A stretch of 64,000 bases of DNA from Pseudorhodoferax aquiterrae. GTDB taxonomy: Bacteria; Pseudomonadota; Gammaproteobacteria; Burkholderiales; Burkholderiaceae_C. Shown here piece by piece: positions 1 to 9,984 of this stretch. A program made the position numbers and the translations under genes. Where the stretch lies: positions 1 to 64,000 of the forward strand of contig NZ_BMYK01000018.1 in assembly GCF_014652235.1 (NCBI RefSeq), read 5' to 3'. Below the pieces are notes generated by a model. It did not search any database. It saw only the letters and a program-made list of their open reading frames with translations, and was not told the DNA's origin. Position 1 is the first letter of the stretch, and the number at the start of each line of letters is the position of its first letter.

Positions 1-34
1 TGACAAAGCGCAAGGTGCCCTTGCGCAGCCCATG

Positions 35-126
35 GCGCTGCGCTCCTCGGCAGGGGCACAGGGGAAATTCCGATCCGGGCCATCGCTGCGCTCGGCCTGG
101 GACTCGGGCCATCGCTTCGCTCGGCC
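35..126. repeat. Partial copy of a dispersed non-coding repeat
   Basis: No convincing gene lies in the first 151 bases. Positions 77-97 and 106-126 are two near-identical 21-bp units (GGGCCATCGCTGCGCTCGGCC and a variant with one change), 29 bp apart. The same unit, preceded by a similar stretch containing CTCGGC and GGGCACAGGGG, occurs at 39219-39281, so this is a degenerate copy of the right end of the larger element at 38781-39281. It lies just downstream of the GntR gene that closes the left operon. Function is unknown; similarity was judged by eye. Confidence 0.6.
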
Positions 127-151
127 ACGGGATGTAGTGGGGCCGCGCATC

Positions 152-841
152 TCAGTTCTTGAACAGGCCGGCGGCATGCGCCTTGGCATCTTCCAGATGG
201 AAGCGCAGCGCATGCTGCACGGCGTCCACATCGCGCTTGGCCAGCGCGTGGGCGATCGGCCTGTGGGTTTCGGCCAGCACCTTGAGGTCGCCGTAGCTGT
301 CTTCGCTGAGCGCGAGAAACATGCGCACCTCGGTCTGCATGTTGTCGAACAGGCGGTGCAGGTAGTGGTTGCCCGAGAGCGCGCTGATCGCGAAGTGGAA
401 ATCCAGGTCCAGCGCCACGCGCTCGGCCGAGGGCAGGCTTTCTGCGCGCGCGACCATGTCGTCCACGCGCGCATCGAGCTGGGCCAGTTCGGCATCGCTG
501 GCGTGCGCGCAGGCCAGGGCCGCGCCCAGCAGCTCGAGCTGGATGCGCACCTCGTACAGATCGTTGACCTGCTTGGCCGAGACCGTGCGCACCGCAAAAC
601 CATGGCGCGGGCGCGAGACCAGGAGGCCCAGGCTCTCCAGCCGGCGCGCGGCTTCGCGCACGGGCGCGCGGCTCACGCCCATCTGCCTGGCGAGTTCGGC
701 CTCGACGATGCGCTCGCCCGGTCCAATGCGGCCCGACAGGATGGCCTCCTGCAGCTGGGCCTCGACCACGCCGACCAGGTCGGGCACCTGGATCGAGGAG
801 AAGGCGGGCGGGGATGCGGCCTCGGGCCGGCTCGTTGTCAT
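152..841 (-). CDS. GntR-family regulator, FCD (FadR) subfamily
   Basis: A 229-residue DNA-binding repressor or activator. Residues ~15-85 form the GntR winged helix (LQEAILSGRIGPGERIVEAE, then the recognition region MGVSRAPVREAARRLESLGL). The C-terminal FCD helical domain (YEVRIQLELLGAA to the end) should bind a metal and a small organic acid. The ATG at 841 starts the conserved domain cleanly; the reading frame continues further upstream without homology. It is the last gene of the minus-strand operon, 29 bp after the EamA transporter. The likely regulatory target is therefore its own operon, and the palindrome at 12439-12460 is the best candidate operator. The effector cannot be told from sequence. 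Confidence 0.9.
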   Translation of the reverse strand: MTTSRPEAASPPAFSSIQVPDLVGVVEAQLQEAILSGRIGPGERIVEAELARQMGVSRAPVREAARRLESLGLLVSRPRHGFAVRTVSAKQVNDLYEVRIQLELLGAALACAHASDAELAQLDARVDDMVARAESLPSAERVALDLDFHFAISALSGNHYLHRLFDNMQTEVRMFLALSEDSYGDLKVLAETHRPIAHALAKRDVDAVQHALRFHLEDAKAHAAGLFKN

Positions 842-870
842 GTGTGCTCCCTTTGTCTCGTGTCCTGCAT

Positions 871-1761
871 TCAGCCCGGCCGGCGCGCCCGCGCGAGATA
901 CATCCCGGCCACCGCGATCAACGCCATGCCCACCAGGGCCAGCGCGTCCGGCGGCCGCTGGAACCACAGCGTGCTGATCAGCACGGCCAGCAGCAGCTGC
1001 ACGTAGTTGAGCGGCGCCAGCGTGGCCGCGCCGACGCGGCGGAAGGCGGCCAGCAACAGCAGCTGGGCGCAGCCGCTCACGGCGCCGCCGGCGACCAGCA
1101 GCGCCATCTCGGGCCAGGGGGGCAGCTGGACGTGCGGCATGAACAGCACGGGGATGTTGGTGACGACCAGGCAGGCCAGCGCCATGTGGGCGAACTGCAC
1201 CGGCGCGGGCACCAGGCCCGAGAGCTTGCGCGTGAGCACCTGGAAGATCGCGTAGCAGACGGCCGAGACCGCCATCAGCAGCGTGCCGACCAGCGGCAGG
1301 CTGCCGCCGGGCCGCACGATGCACAGCATGCCGACGAAGCCCAGCAGCACGGCCGTCCACTGCGCGCGGCCCACGCGCTCGCCGAGCAGCCAGGGCGAGA
1401 GCGCGACCATGATCAGCGGGGCCGTGAAGTAGATCGCCGTGGCCTCGGCCAGCGGCATGGTGACCAGCGCCGTCATGAAGCAGGTCGCCACGATGGCCAG
1501 CGACACGCTGCGCGCGCTGAGCAGCTTCTGGTGCGGCTGGCGCCACAGGCGCAGGTCGCCGTGGCGCAGCAGCAGCACCAGGGCCAGCGCGCCGATGGCG
1601 GTGTAGCGGCCCAGGTTCACGACGGCTGGCGCATAGTGCGCGACCATCTGCTTGGCGAAGGCGTCGTAGGCTGCGAACAGCACCAGCGCGCCCAGGAACA
1701 GCGCAATGCCGGTGGCCGCGCCGTCGCGCGGCACCGATGTCGAGGCCGGTACGGAACTCAT
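871..1761 (-). CDS. EamA/DMT-superfamily membrane transporter
   Basis: A 296-residue inner-membrane protein with about ten hydrophobic helices arranged as two EamA repeats (first ~15-145, second ~160-290; ALVGMALIAVAGMYLARARR closes the second). Members of this superfamily usually export amino acids, metabolites or drugs, or less often import organic acids. Its ATG overlaps the stop codon of the upstream hydrolase gene by 4 bp (TCAT on the plus strand at 1758-1761), showing translational coupling. As the operon already has an ABC importer, this protein may export an inhibitory or surplus intermediate; that is inference. Substrate unknown. Confidence 0.88.
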   Translation of the reverse strand: MSSVPASTSVPRDGAATGIALFLGALVLFAAYDAFAKQMVAHYAPAVVNLGRYTAIGALALVLLLRHGDLRLWRQPHQKLLSARSVSLAIVATCFMTALVTMPLAEATAIYFTAPLIMVALSPWLLGERVGRAQWTAVLLGFVGMLCIVRPGGSLPLVGTLLMAVSAVCYAIFQVLTRKLSGLVPAPVQFAHMALACLVVTNIPVLFMPHVQLPPWPEMALLVAGGAVSGCAQLLLLAAFRRVGAATLAPLNYVQLLLAVLISTLWFQRPPDALALVGMALIAVAGMYLARARRPG

Positions 1762-3002
1762 GCGGCCTGGGCGAGCATGGCCCCGAGCAAGACGTTGGCC
1801 CCAGCTTCGAGGTGCTTGGGATCGGCGTCCTCCACCTCGTTGTGGCTGATGCCGTCCTTGCAGGGCACGAAGATCATCGCGGTGGGGACGCAGCGCGCCA
1901 TGTAGACGGCGTCGTGGCCGGCGCCCGTCACGATGTCGCGCTGGCTCATGCCGCGTGCGATGGCCTCGCTGCGCACGCGCTCGACCAGCGTGCGGTCGAA
2001 GGGCGTGGGCGGGAATTCCTGCACGAAGGCGATGTCCACCTGCACGGGTGTGCCCGTGGTTTCGCCCGCAGCCAGCGCTGCGGCCGCGGCGCGAAAGCGC
2101 TGCTCCATCTGCTCCAGCAGGGCCGCGTCCTCGTGGCGCAGGTCCACCGTGAATTGCACACGGCCGGGGATCACGTTGCGCGAGGCCGGGTAGGCGTTGA
2201 CCACGCCCACGGTTCCGCGGCCCAATGGCGCGAACGCGGGATCGTTGGCGATGTCGACCACGGCCTGCATGAGGTGGGTGGCGGCGTACAGCGCGTCGCG
2301 GCGCAGCGCCATGGGCGTGGGGCCGGCGTGGGCCTCCATGCCGGTCACGGTCACGTCGTACCAGCGCAGGCCCAGCGAGCCCGTGACCACGCCGATGGTG
2401 GTTTCCTCGGCTTCCAGGATCGGGCCCTGCTCGATGTGGGCTTCGAGGTAGCTGCCGGCCTGCACGGTACCGATGGGGGCCGTGCCCGCATAGCCGATGG
2501 CGGCCAGTTCGTCGCGCACGGCCTTGCCGTCCACATCGGTGGCCGCGAGCGCCGTCTCCAGCGGGAACACCCCGCAGTGCACGCCCGATCCCATCATGAC
2601 GGGCACGAAGCGCGTGCCTTCCTCGTTGGTCCAGATGGTGAGCGCGAGCGGCGCCTCGGTCTGGATGCCTTGGTCGTTGAGCGTGCGCATGACTTCCAGG
2701 CCCGCCATCACGCCGAAGCAGCCGTCGAAGCGGCCGCCCGTGGGCTGGGTGTCGATGTGGCTGCCCGTCATGACGGGCTTGCGCGCCGGGTCGCGGCCCG
2801 GCCGCACGCCGAAGATGTTGCCGACCTGGTCGACCGTGATCTCAAGGCCGGCCTCGCGCATCCAGCCGACCACGAGGTCGCGGCCCTGGCCGTCCTCTTT
2901 GCTCAGGGCCAACCGGCAGTTGCCGCCCTTGGGCGTGGCGCCGATCTGGGCCAGGTCCATGAGGCTCTGCCAGAGCCGCTCGCCATCGATCGCCACCGTC
3001 AT
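1758..3002 (-). CDS. Zn-dependent M20 hydrolase, N-carbamoyl-(beta-)amino acid amidohydrolase type
   Basis: A 414-residue cytoplasmic enzyme of the hydantoinase/carbamoylase branch of M20 (AmaB, HyuC, beta-ureidopropionase, AllC). Metal-ligand motifs are intact: GSHIDTQPTGGRFDG (His82, Asp93), NEEGTRF (Glu127/Glu128), HIEQGP, GAGHDA and ISHNEVE. The family hydrolyses N-carbamoyl amino acids or allantoate to a free amine, CO2 and ammonia. Start at 3002 overlaps the upstream amidohydrolase stop by 4 bp, and its own stop overlaps the EamA start by 4 bp. With the aminotransferase in the same unit, a carbamoyl-amine to amine to aldehyde/oxo-acid sequence is plausible, but the substrate is not determined. 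It differs from the second M20 carbamoylase here (42144-43922), which is fused to UraD. Confidence 0.88.
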   Translation of the reverse strand: MTVAIDGERLWQSLMDLAQIGATPKGGNCRLALSKEDGQGRDLVVGWMREAGLEITVDQVGNIFGVRPGRDPARKPVMTGSHIDTQPTGGRFDGCFGVMAGLEVMRTLNDQGIQTEAPLALTIWTNEEGTRFVPVMMGSGVHCGVFPLETALAATDVDGKAVRDELAAIGYAGTAPIGTVQAGSYLEAHIEQGPILEAEETTIGVVTGSLGLRWYDVTVTGMEAHAGPTPMALRRDALYAATHLMQAVVDIANDPAFAPLGRGTVGVVNAYPASRNVIPGRVQFTVDLRHEDAALLEQMEQRFRAAAAALAAGETTGTPVQVDIAFVQEFPPTPFDRTLVERVRSEAIARGMSQRDIVTGAGHDAVYMARCVPTAMIFVPCKDGISHNEVEDADPKHLEAGANVLLGAMLAQAA

Positions 3003-4036
3003 GCGTTCAGCCCTTCCAGGAAGGCGTCCAGCGCCGCGCCGATGGCTTCCACCATGTAGCCGCCTTCCTGCACCACCACGGTGGGCAGGCCCAGTGCGCG
3101 CACGCGCGCCCCGGCCAGGCGGAAGGCTTTCATGTCGAACTTGAGCACGCTGATGGGGTCGTCCTTGTAGGTGTCGAAGCCCAGCGGCAGCACCAGGGCC
3201 TGGGGCTGGAAGCGCTCGATGGCGGCCATGGCCTGGTCCAGCGCCTGGGCGAACTCGGCGTTGCCGCTGCCATGGGCCAGCGGCAGGTTCAGGTTGCAGC
3301 CCTCGCCGGCGCCCGTGCCGCGCTCGTGCGCGTAGCCCGTGTACCAGGGGTAGTAGCCGGCCGGGTCGGCGTGGGTGGAGACGGTCAGCACGTCGCCACG
3401 TTCGTAGAAGATCTGCTGCGTGCCGTCGCCGTGGTGGGCGTCGATGTCGAGCACGGCCACGCGCGCATGCGTCTGGCGCAGCGTGGCAGCCGCGATCGCG
3501 CTGTTGTTCACGTAGCAGAAGCCGCCGGCGCGGGCGTGCTGGGCATGGTGGCCCGAGGGGCGGCACAGCGCGTAGGCCAGGCCACCGCTTTGGCGCACGG
3601 TCTCGGCCGCAGCCTGTGCGGCATGGGCCGCGCGCAGCACGGAGCGCCAGGTGTGCGGGCCGATGGGGCAGGACAGGTCGCCGATGTACCAGCCGGTCTG
3701 CGCGACCACGGAGGGCGAGGGGCAGGGGCCGATGCGCGGGCCATGCGGTGACAGGTTGGGCAGGACCTCGGGGCCGGGGCGCAGGCCGAAGGCGCCGGCC
3801 TGCTGCCAGCGCGCGTAGGCGGTCTCCAGGTAGTCCAGATAGTCCGTGCTGTGCACCAGCTCCAGCGCGGCGCGGCCGGCCTCGGGCGGTGCGGCGACCG
3901 TGATGCCGCGCTGGGCCAGCGTGCCCATCAGCGCCTCGGCGCGCGTGGGCAGGTCGGTGGGCTTGCAGATCACGCCCAGGCGCATGTACTGCTGCGGGTC
4001 GTGCAGCAGCTGGTCGTCGGAGAAGAAGGCCTGCAT
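2999..4036 (-). CDS. Histone-deacetylase-family amidohydrolase (acetylpolyamine amidohydrolase-like)
   Basis: A 345-residue class II HDAC-like zinc hydrolase. Catalytic and metal residues are all visible: RPSGHHA (His163/His164), VLDIDAHHGDGTQ (Asp199, His201), GFDTYKDDP (Asp288) and QEGGY near the C-terminus. Bacterial relatives deacetylate N-acetylpolyamines or other small N-acyl amines. The ATG at 4036 follows the aminotransferase stop after only 2 bp, and the stop overlaps the next start by 4 bp. Pairing with a SpuC-like aminotransferase suggests deacylation of an amine followed by transamination. The operon also carries a carbamoylase and an aldolase, so simple acetylputrescine breakdown does not explain the whole unit. 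Confidence 0.88.
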   Translation of the reverse strand: MQAFFSDDQLLHDPQQYMRLGVICKPTDLPTRAEALMGTLAQRGITVAAPPEAGRAALELVHSTDYLDYLETAYARWQQAGAFGLRPGPEVLPNLSPHGPRIGPCPSPSVVAQTGWYIGDLSCPIGPHTWRSVLRAAHAAQAAAETVRQSGGLAYALCRPSGHHAQHARAGGFCYVNNSAIAAATLRQTHARVAVLDIDAHHGDGTQQIFYERGDVLTVSTHADPAGYYPWYTGYAHERGTGAGEGCNLNLPLAHGSGNAEFAQALDQAMAAIERFQPQALVLPLGFDTYKDDPISVLKFDMKAFRLAGARVRALGLPTVVVQEGGYMVEAIGAALDAFLEGLNA

Positions 4037-4038
4037 GT

Positions 4039-5424
4039 TCAACCCTTCATTTCCGCGTCGAAGCGGTCCATGGCGCGGGTCAGGCGTGCGAACAGGTCGG
4101 CCAGTTCGGCCGCGGTGATGACGAGCGGCGGGCACAGGCCGATGCTGTCGCCCATGGCGCGCACGATCAGGCCTTCGTCCAGCGCCAGCGCGGCGAAGCG
4201 GTAGCCGGCCTTCTTGTCGGCCGCGAACGGCGTGCGCGCGGCCTTGTCGGCCATGAGCTCGATGGCGCCGATCAGGCCCACGCCGCGCACGTTGCCGACC
4301 CAGCGGCGCTCGGCGAAGGACTGGAGGCCCGCCTGGAAGGCCGGTGCCAGCGCCTGCACATGGTCGATGAGCTTCTCGTCCTCGTAGACCTGGAGCGTCT
4401 CCAGCGCCACGGCGCAGGCGACCGGGTGGCCCGAGTAGGTGTAGCCGTGGCCGAAGCTGCCCAGCTTGCCGCTGTGGGCCGCGATCGCGCTGTGCACCTT
4501 GTCGTTGACCATGACGGCCGAGATCGGCACGTAGCCCGAGGACAGGGCCTTGGCGCAGGACAGGATGTCGGGTTGGATGCCGAAGGTTGTCGAGCCGAAC
4601 ATGTTGCCCGTGCGGCCGAAGCCGCAGATCACCTCGTCGGCGATCATGAGCACCTCGTACTTGCGCAGCACGGCCTGCACCTTCTCGAAGTAGCCGGCCG
4701 GGGGCACCAGCACGCCGCCTGCACCCATCACCGGCTCGGCGATGAAGGCGGCCACGGTGTCGGGGCCTTCGGCCAGGATGCGTTCTTCGAGCTGCTTGGC
4801 CAGGCGCGTGGAGAAGTCCTGCTCGGTCTCGCCGGGCTCGGCGTAGCGGTAGTGGTGCGGGCAGTCCACGTGCAGGAAGCGTGCGGCCGGTGCGGTGGCG
4901 ATCGGCAGGTCGAAGTCGCGGTGGTTGCCGTCCAGGCCGCCCAGGCTGGCCGCGGCCACGGTCACGCCGTGGTAGGCATTGCGGCGCGCGATGATCTTCT
5001 TCTTGTGCGGCTTGCCGATGGCGTTGTGGTAGTACCAGACCATCTTGACCGCGCTGTCGTTGGCCTCGGAGCCCGAGTTGGCGAAGAACACGCGGGCCAT
5101 GGGCGCGGGGGCCAGCGCCAGCAGCTTCTCGGCCAGGTCGGCCACGGCCACGTTGGTGCGCTGGTTGAAGGTGTGGTAGTAGGGCAGGGTGTCCAGGGCC
5201 TTGGCGCCAGCGGCCGCCAGGCGCTTGTTGGAAAAGCCCAGCGAGGCGCACCACAGGCCGGACATGCCTTCGACATAGCGCTTGCCCTGGTCGTCGACGA
5301 CGTGGATGCCGTCGCCACCCACGATCACGAGCGGCGGCGTCTGCGGCAGCGCGGCCAGGTTGGTGTAGGAGTGCAGGTGGGTGGCGACGTCCTTCTCGCC
5401 GGTGCTCATCGGGTCTTTGGCCAT
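4039..5424 (-). CDS. Class III PLP-dependent aminotransferase (omega-aminotransferase, SpuC/beta-alanine-pyruvate type)
   Basis: A 461-residue fold-type I aminotransferase. Diagnostic stretches: GMSGLWCASLGF (residues ~54-64), the phosphate-cup FFANSGSEANDSAVKM (114-128), the Asp binding pyridine N in ADEVICGFGR (Asp263) and the PLP-binding Lys292 in CAKALSSGYVP. The pattern matches aminotransferases for putrescine, beta-alanine or other omega-amines with pyruvate as acceptor. I use the ATG at 5424 because AGGAG lies 5 bases upstream; another in-frame ATG at 5445 would overlap the preceding gene. The gene sits 17 bp after the dehydrogenase stop and 2 bp before the HDAC-like gene. Confidence 0.9.
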   Translation of the reverse strand: MAKDPMSTGEKDVATHLHSYTNLAALPQTPPLVIVGGDGIHVVDDQGKRYVEGMSGLWCASLGFSNKRLAAAGAKALDTLPYYHTFNQRTNVAVADLAEKLLALAPAPMARVFFANSGSEANDSAVKMVWYYHNAIGKPHKKKIIARRNAYHGVTVAAASLGGLDGNHRDFDLPIATAPAARFLHVDCPHHYRYAEPGETEQDFSTRLAKQLEERILAEGPDTVAAFIAEPVMGAGGVLVPPAGYFEKVQAVLRKYEVLMIADEVICGFGRTGNMFGSTTFGIQPDILSCAKALSSGYVPISAVMVNDKVHSAIAAHSGKLGSFGHGYTYSGHPVACAVALETLQVYEDEKLIDHVQALAPAFQAGLQSFAERRWVGNVRGVGLIGAIELMADKAARTPFAADKKAGYRFAALALDEGLIVRAMGDSIGLCPPLVITAAELADLFARLTRAMDRFDAEMKG

Positions 5425-5441
5425 GGGGGCTCCTCGTGGTT

Positions 5442-6346
5442 TCAAACGCTCAGGCGTTTCAGGTTGTCTTCGGTCTGCCGCGCGATGGCCTCGGGCCCAG
5501 TGCGCGTGGCAATGTGCGGCGTGACGGTGATGCGCGGGTGGTGCCAGAAGGGGTGGGCCTGCGGCAGCGGTTCCTCGACGAAGGCGTCCAGCACGGCCGA
5601 GGCGATCTGGCCGCTCTCCAGCGCGCCGAGCAGGTCGTCCTGCACGAGTTGCGCGCCGCGGCCGGCGTTGACCAGGTGGGCGCCGCGCGGCAGCTGGGCG
5701 AACAGTTCGGCGTTCAGGATACCGTGGGTGTCCGCCGTCAGCGGCAGCAGGCAGACCAGCGTGTCGCAGCCGGCGAGGAACTCGGCGCGCGATGCGTCAC
5801 CGTGGAACGCCTCCACACCCTCGGGCAAACCGCTCTTGGGACTGCGGCTCCAGCCGCGCACGCGGTAGCCGATGGCCGCCAGCGCCTTGGCGGCAGACTG
5901 GCCCAGCACGCCCAGGCCGGCGATGCCCACGCGGTGCCGGCCCGGTGGCACGACGGGCGATTCCTCCCAGGCCGCACGGCGCTGGCTTTCGATGTAGCCG
6001 CCCATGTGGCGCTGGCCGTGCACCACGGCCCAGGCCACGTAGGCGTTCATGCCGGCCGCCATCTCGGCATCGACGATGCGGCAGATCGGCACGTCGGGCA
6101 GCGCGGTGTCACGCGTGATGTGGTCGGTGCCGGCGCCCACCGACTGGATCAGCCGCAGCCTGGGCATGCGGGCCAGCAGGCCGACGGGGGGCGACCAGCA
6201 GACCACGGCATCGATCTGTTCGAGCGCCGCCAGTTCCTGCACCTCGGTGTCGATGCGGTGCAACTTGGCGTTGGGAAACCGCGCGCTGAAGGCAGGGCGC
6301 AGGTAGTCCATGGCGATCTGGTCGGAGACGAGCGCGATGTTCAATG

Positions 6347-6350
<4 letters not shown>
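5442..6350 (-). CDS. D-isomer-specific 2-hydroxyacid dehydrogenase (glyoxylate/hydroxypyruvate reductase A-like)
   Basis: A 302-residue NAD(P)H-dependent dehydrogenase. The Rossmann motif GIAGLGVLGQSAAKAL lies near residues 133-148, followed by RGWSRSPKSG. Basic residues after the second strand suggest NADPH preference. The catalytic triad is present: Arg in NAGRGAQLV, Glu in VEEPLP and His in VTPHIA. GhrA-type enzymes reduce glyoxylate, hydroxypyruvate or other 2-oxo acids. The start overlaps the ATPase stop by 4 bp (6347-6350). In this operon it could reduce a 2-oxo acid formed by the aldolase or aminotransferase; the direction in vivo cannot be seen. Confidence 0.88.
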
Positions 6351-7983
<1,633 letters not shown>

Positions 7984-7987
<4 letters not shown>

Positions 7988-8826
7988 TTCCCTCTCCCAT
8001 CGGCACGGGCGTTCAGGCCGTCGTTGAGGCCTTCACCGACTAGGTTCAGCGCCAGCACCGTGAGCAGGATGGCGACGCCCGGGAACACCGCCATCCACCA
8101 GGCCTGGCGCAGCACCGTGCGCGCCGAGCCGACCATGTAGCCCCAGCTCATCTGGTTCGGGTCGCCCAGGCCCAGGAAGCTCAAGCTGGATTCGAGCAGG
8201 ATGGCCGTGGCCACCATCAGCGAGGCCATGACCACGATGGGCGAGGCCGCGTTGGGCAGGATCTGCGTCAAGATGATGCGCGGCGTGGACTGGCCCGCGA
8301 GCTGGGCCGCGGCCACGAAGTCGCGCTGGCGCAGCGTGAGGAATTCGCTGCGCACCAGGCGCGCCACGGGTGGCCAGGACACCACCGCGATGGCCGCCAC
8401 GATGGAGCCGACCGATGGCTCGAAGATGGCCACCAGCACGATGGCCAGCGCGAAGCTCGGCACCGACTGGAACAGCTCGGTGAAGCGCATCAGCGTGGCG
8501 TCGACCCAGCCGCCGAAGTAGCCCGAGATGGCGCCGATGGACACGCCGATCAGCAGCGAGACCACGGTGGAGACCACGCCGATCAGCAGCGAGACGCGGG
8601 CGCCGGCGACGATGCCCGAGAAGATGTCGCGGCCCATGGTGTCGGTGCCCAGCGGCAGGCCTTGCTCGGCGCCGGGATGGGCGAAGGGCATGCCGACCAT
8701 GTCCCAGGGGTTGTTGTGGGCGATGAAGGGGCCCAGCACGGTGACCAGGGCCACCAGCATCAGCACGATGAGGCCGAAGACCGCGCCCTTGTTGCGGCAA
8801 AAGCGCCGCCAGAAACTGCTTTTCAT
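7984..8826 (-). CDS. Peptide-type ABC transporter permease, DppC-like
   Basis: A 280-residue inner-membrane permease. It has the DppC-type N-terminal segment (RNKGAVFGLIVLMLVALVTVLGPFI), the extracellular HPGAEQGLPLGTDTMGRD motif typical of OppC/DppC, and the cytoplasmic EAA-like loop ARLVRSEFLTLRQRDFVAAAQLAGQSTPRIILTQILPNA, shown here in parts as QRDFVAAAQLAGQ and QILPNAASPIVV. About six helices. It lies 9 bp downstream of the DppB-like gene and overlaps the ATPase gene by 4 bp. Confidence 0.93.
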
Positions 8827-8835
8827 GGTGTTACC

Positions 8836-9810
8836 TCAGCCCAGTTCGATTCTTGGGTCGACCAGCGTGTAGACGAAGTCGGTAATCAGGTTGAACAGCA
8901 CGGCCATGGCCGCGGTGAACAGGAAGCAACCCATCAAGAGGTTGTAGTCGCGCTGCAGCAGCGCGTCGAACATCAGGCGGCCGATGCCGGGCCAGGCGAA
9001 CACCGTTTCGGTCAGCACGGCGCCGCCGATCATGCCGCCGGCCTGGATGCCGGCCAGCGTGACCACGGGCAGCAGCGCGTTGCGCAGGATGTGCTTGCGC
9101 TGGATGCGGCCCGGGTGCACGCCCTTGGCCCGGGCGGTCTTGACGAAATCCATTTGCGCGACCTCGAGCATGGAGGCGCGCGTCATGCGGGCGTAGACGG
9201 CCATGTAGAACAGCGCCAGAGTGAGCGCGGGCAGCACCAGGTGCTTGCCGATGTCCAGCACCTTGGCCATGCCCGTGAGCTCGGCGCCCACGGTGAAGAA
9301 GCCGAAGGCCGGCAACAGGTCCATCTGCACCGAGAACAGCAGCACGGCCATCATCGCGAGCCAGTACAGCGGCGTGGCGTAGAACAGCAGCGCGACCACG
9401 GTGATCAGGCTGTCCTGCCACTTGCCCGCGTTGCGGCTGGCCAGCGCGCCCAGCACGATGCCGAACAGCAGCGACAGGCCGAAGGCCGTGCCCGTGAGCA
9501 GCAGCGTGGCGGGCAGCCGCTCCAGGATCAGGTCGGCCACGGGCTGCTGCTGGCGGTAGGAGTAGCCCAGGTCCAGCTTCAGCACATGGCCCAGGTAGTT
9601 GGCCAGCTGCGTGGGCAGCGGCTGGTCCAGGCCGAACTGTGCGCGCAGCTGGGCCACGAACTGCGGATCGGACGCACCGGCCTCGCCGGCCATGATGGAC
9701 ACCGGGTCGCCCGGCGCGGCGCGCACCAGCATGAAGTTGGCGGTGGCGATGACCAGCAGGGCCAACAGGCCTTGCAGGACACGCACGGACATGAACTGGA
9801 GTCGTTTCAT
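8836..9810 (-). CDS. Peptide-type ABC transporter permease, DppB-like
   Basis: A 324-residue inner-membrane permease of the DppB/OppB type. Features include the N-terminal helix with LLALLVIATANFMLVRAAPGDP, the long periplasmic insertion (FGLDQPLPTQLANYLG), the EAA-like loop MLEVAQMDFVKTARAKGVHPGRIQRKH (in parts: VKTARAKGV, ILRNALLPVVT) and the C-terminal end VYTLVDPRIELG. It pairs with the DppC-like protein. A 174-bp gap containing a dispersed repeat separates it from the upstream binding-protein gene, the largest gap in the operon. Confidence 0.93.
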   Translation of the reverse strand: MKRLQFMSVRVLQGLLALLVIATANFMLVRAAPGDPVSIMAGEAGASDPQFVAQLRAQFGLDQPLPTQLANYLGHVLKLDLGYSYRQQQPVADLILERLPATLLLTGTAFGLSLLFGIVLGALASRNAGKWQDSLITVVALLFYATPLYWLAMMAVLLFSVQMDLLPAFGFFTVGAELTGMAKVLDIGKHLVLPALTLALFYMAVYARMTRASMLEVAQMDFVKTARAKGVHPGRIQRKHILRNALLPVVTLAGIQAGGMIGGAVLTETVFAWPGIGRLMFDALLQRDYNLLMGCFLFTAAMAVLFNLITDFVYTLVDPRIELG

Positions 9811-9867
9811 CGCAGTGATCCAGGTGGCCGAGTCTCACCCGACGGGGTGGTACGGCACGGTTCGAAT

Positions 9868-9934
9868 GGCCGCGGAGCAGGCCGTGCCAGTGCAGCCGCG
9901 GAACTGGCTCTGCCAGGCCGCTGGGTGCGCCCCC
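9868..9934. repeat. Dispersed ~66-bp repeat, copy A, between binding-protein and permease genes
   Basis: The segment beginning GGCCGCGGAGCAGGCC and ending CCGCTGGGTGCGCCCC matches the reverse complement of 46523-46588 at roughly four bases in five. It is followed by a stem (CCCCCTTCGCG then CGGAAGGGGG) at about 9930-9953. The other copy ends in an analogous but different CCCCT/AGGGG hairpin. It lies in the 174-bp gap after the solute-binding-protein gene, where such hairpins often set the ratio of binding protein to permease; that role is inferred. Confidence 0.65.
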
Positions 9935-9984
9935 TTCGCGCAGCGGAAGGGGGTTGGCGGAGCGCGCAGCGCGGAGACTGGGGG

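Noticed and set aside
5425-5445. Longer start for the class III aminotransferase
   Set aside because: Would overlap the dehydrogenase stop and lacks a ribosome site, whereas AGGAG fits the ATG at 5424.
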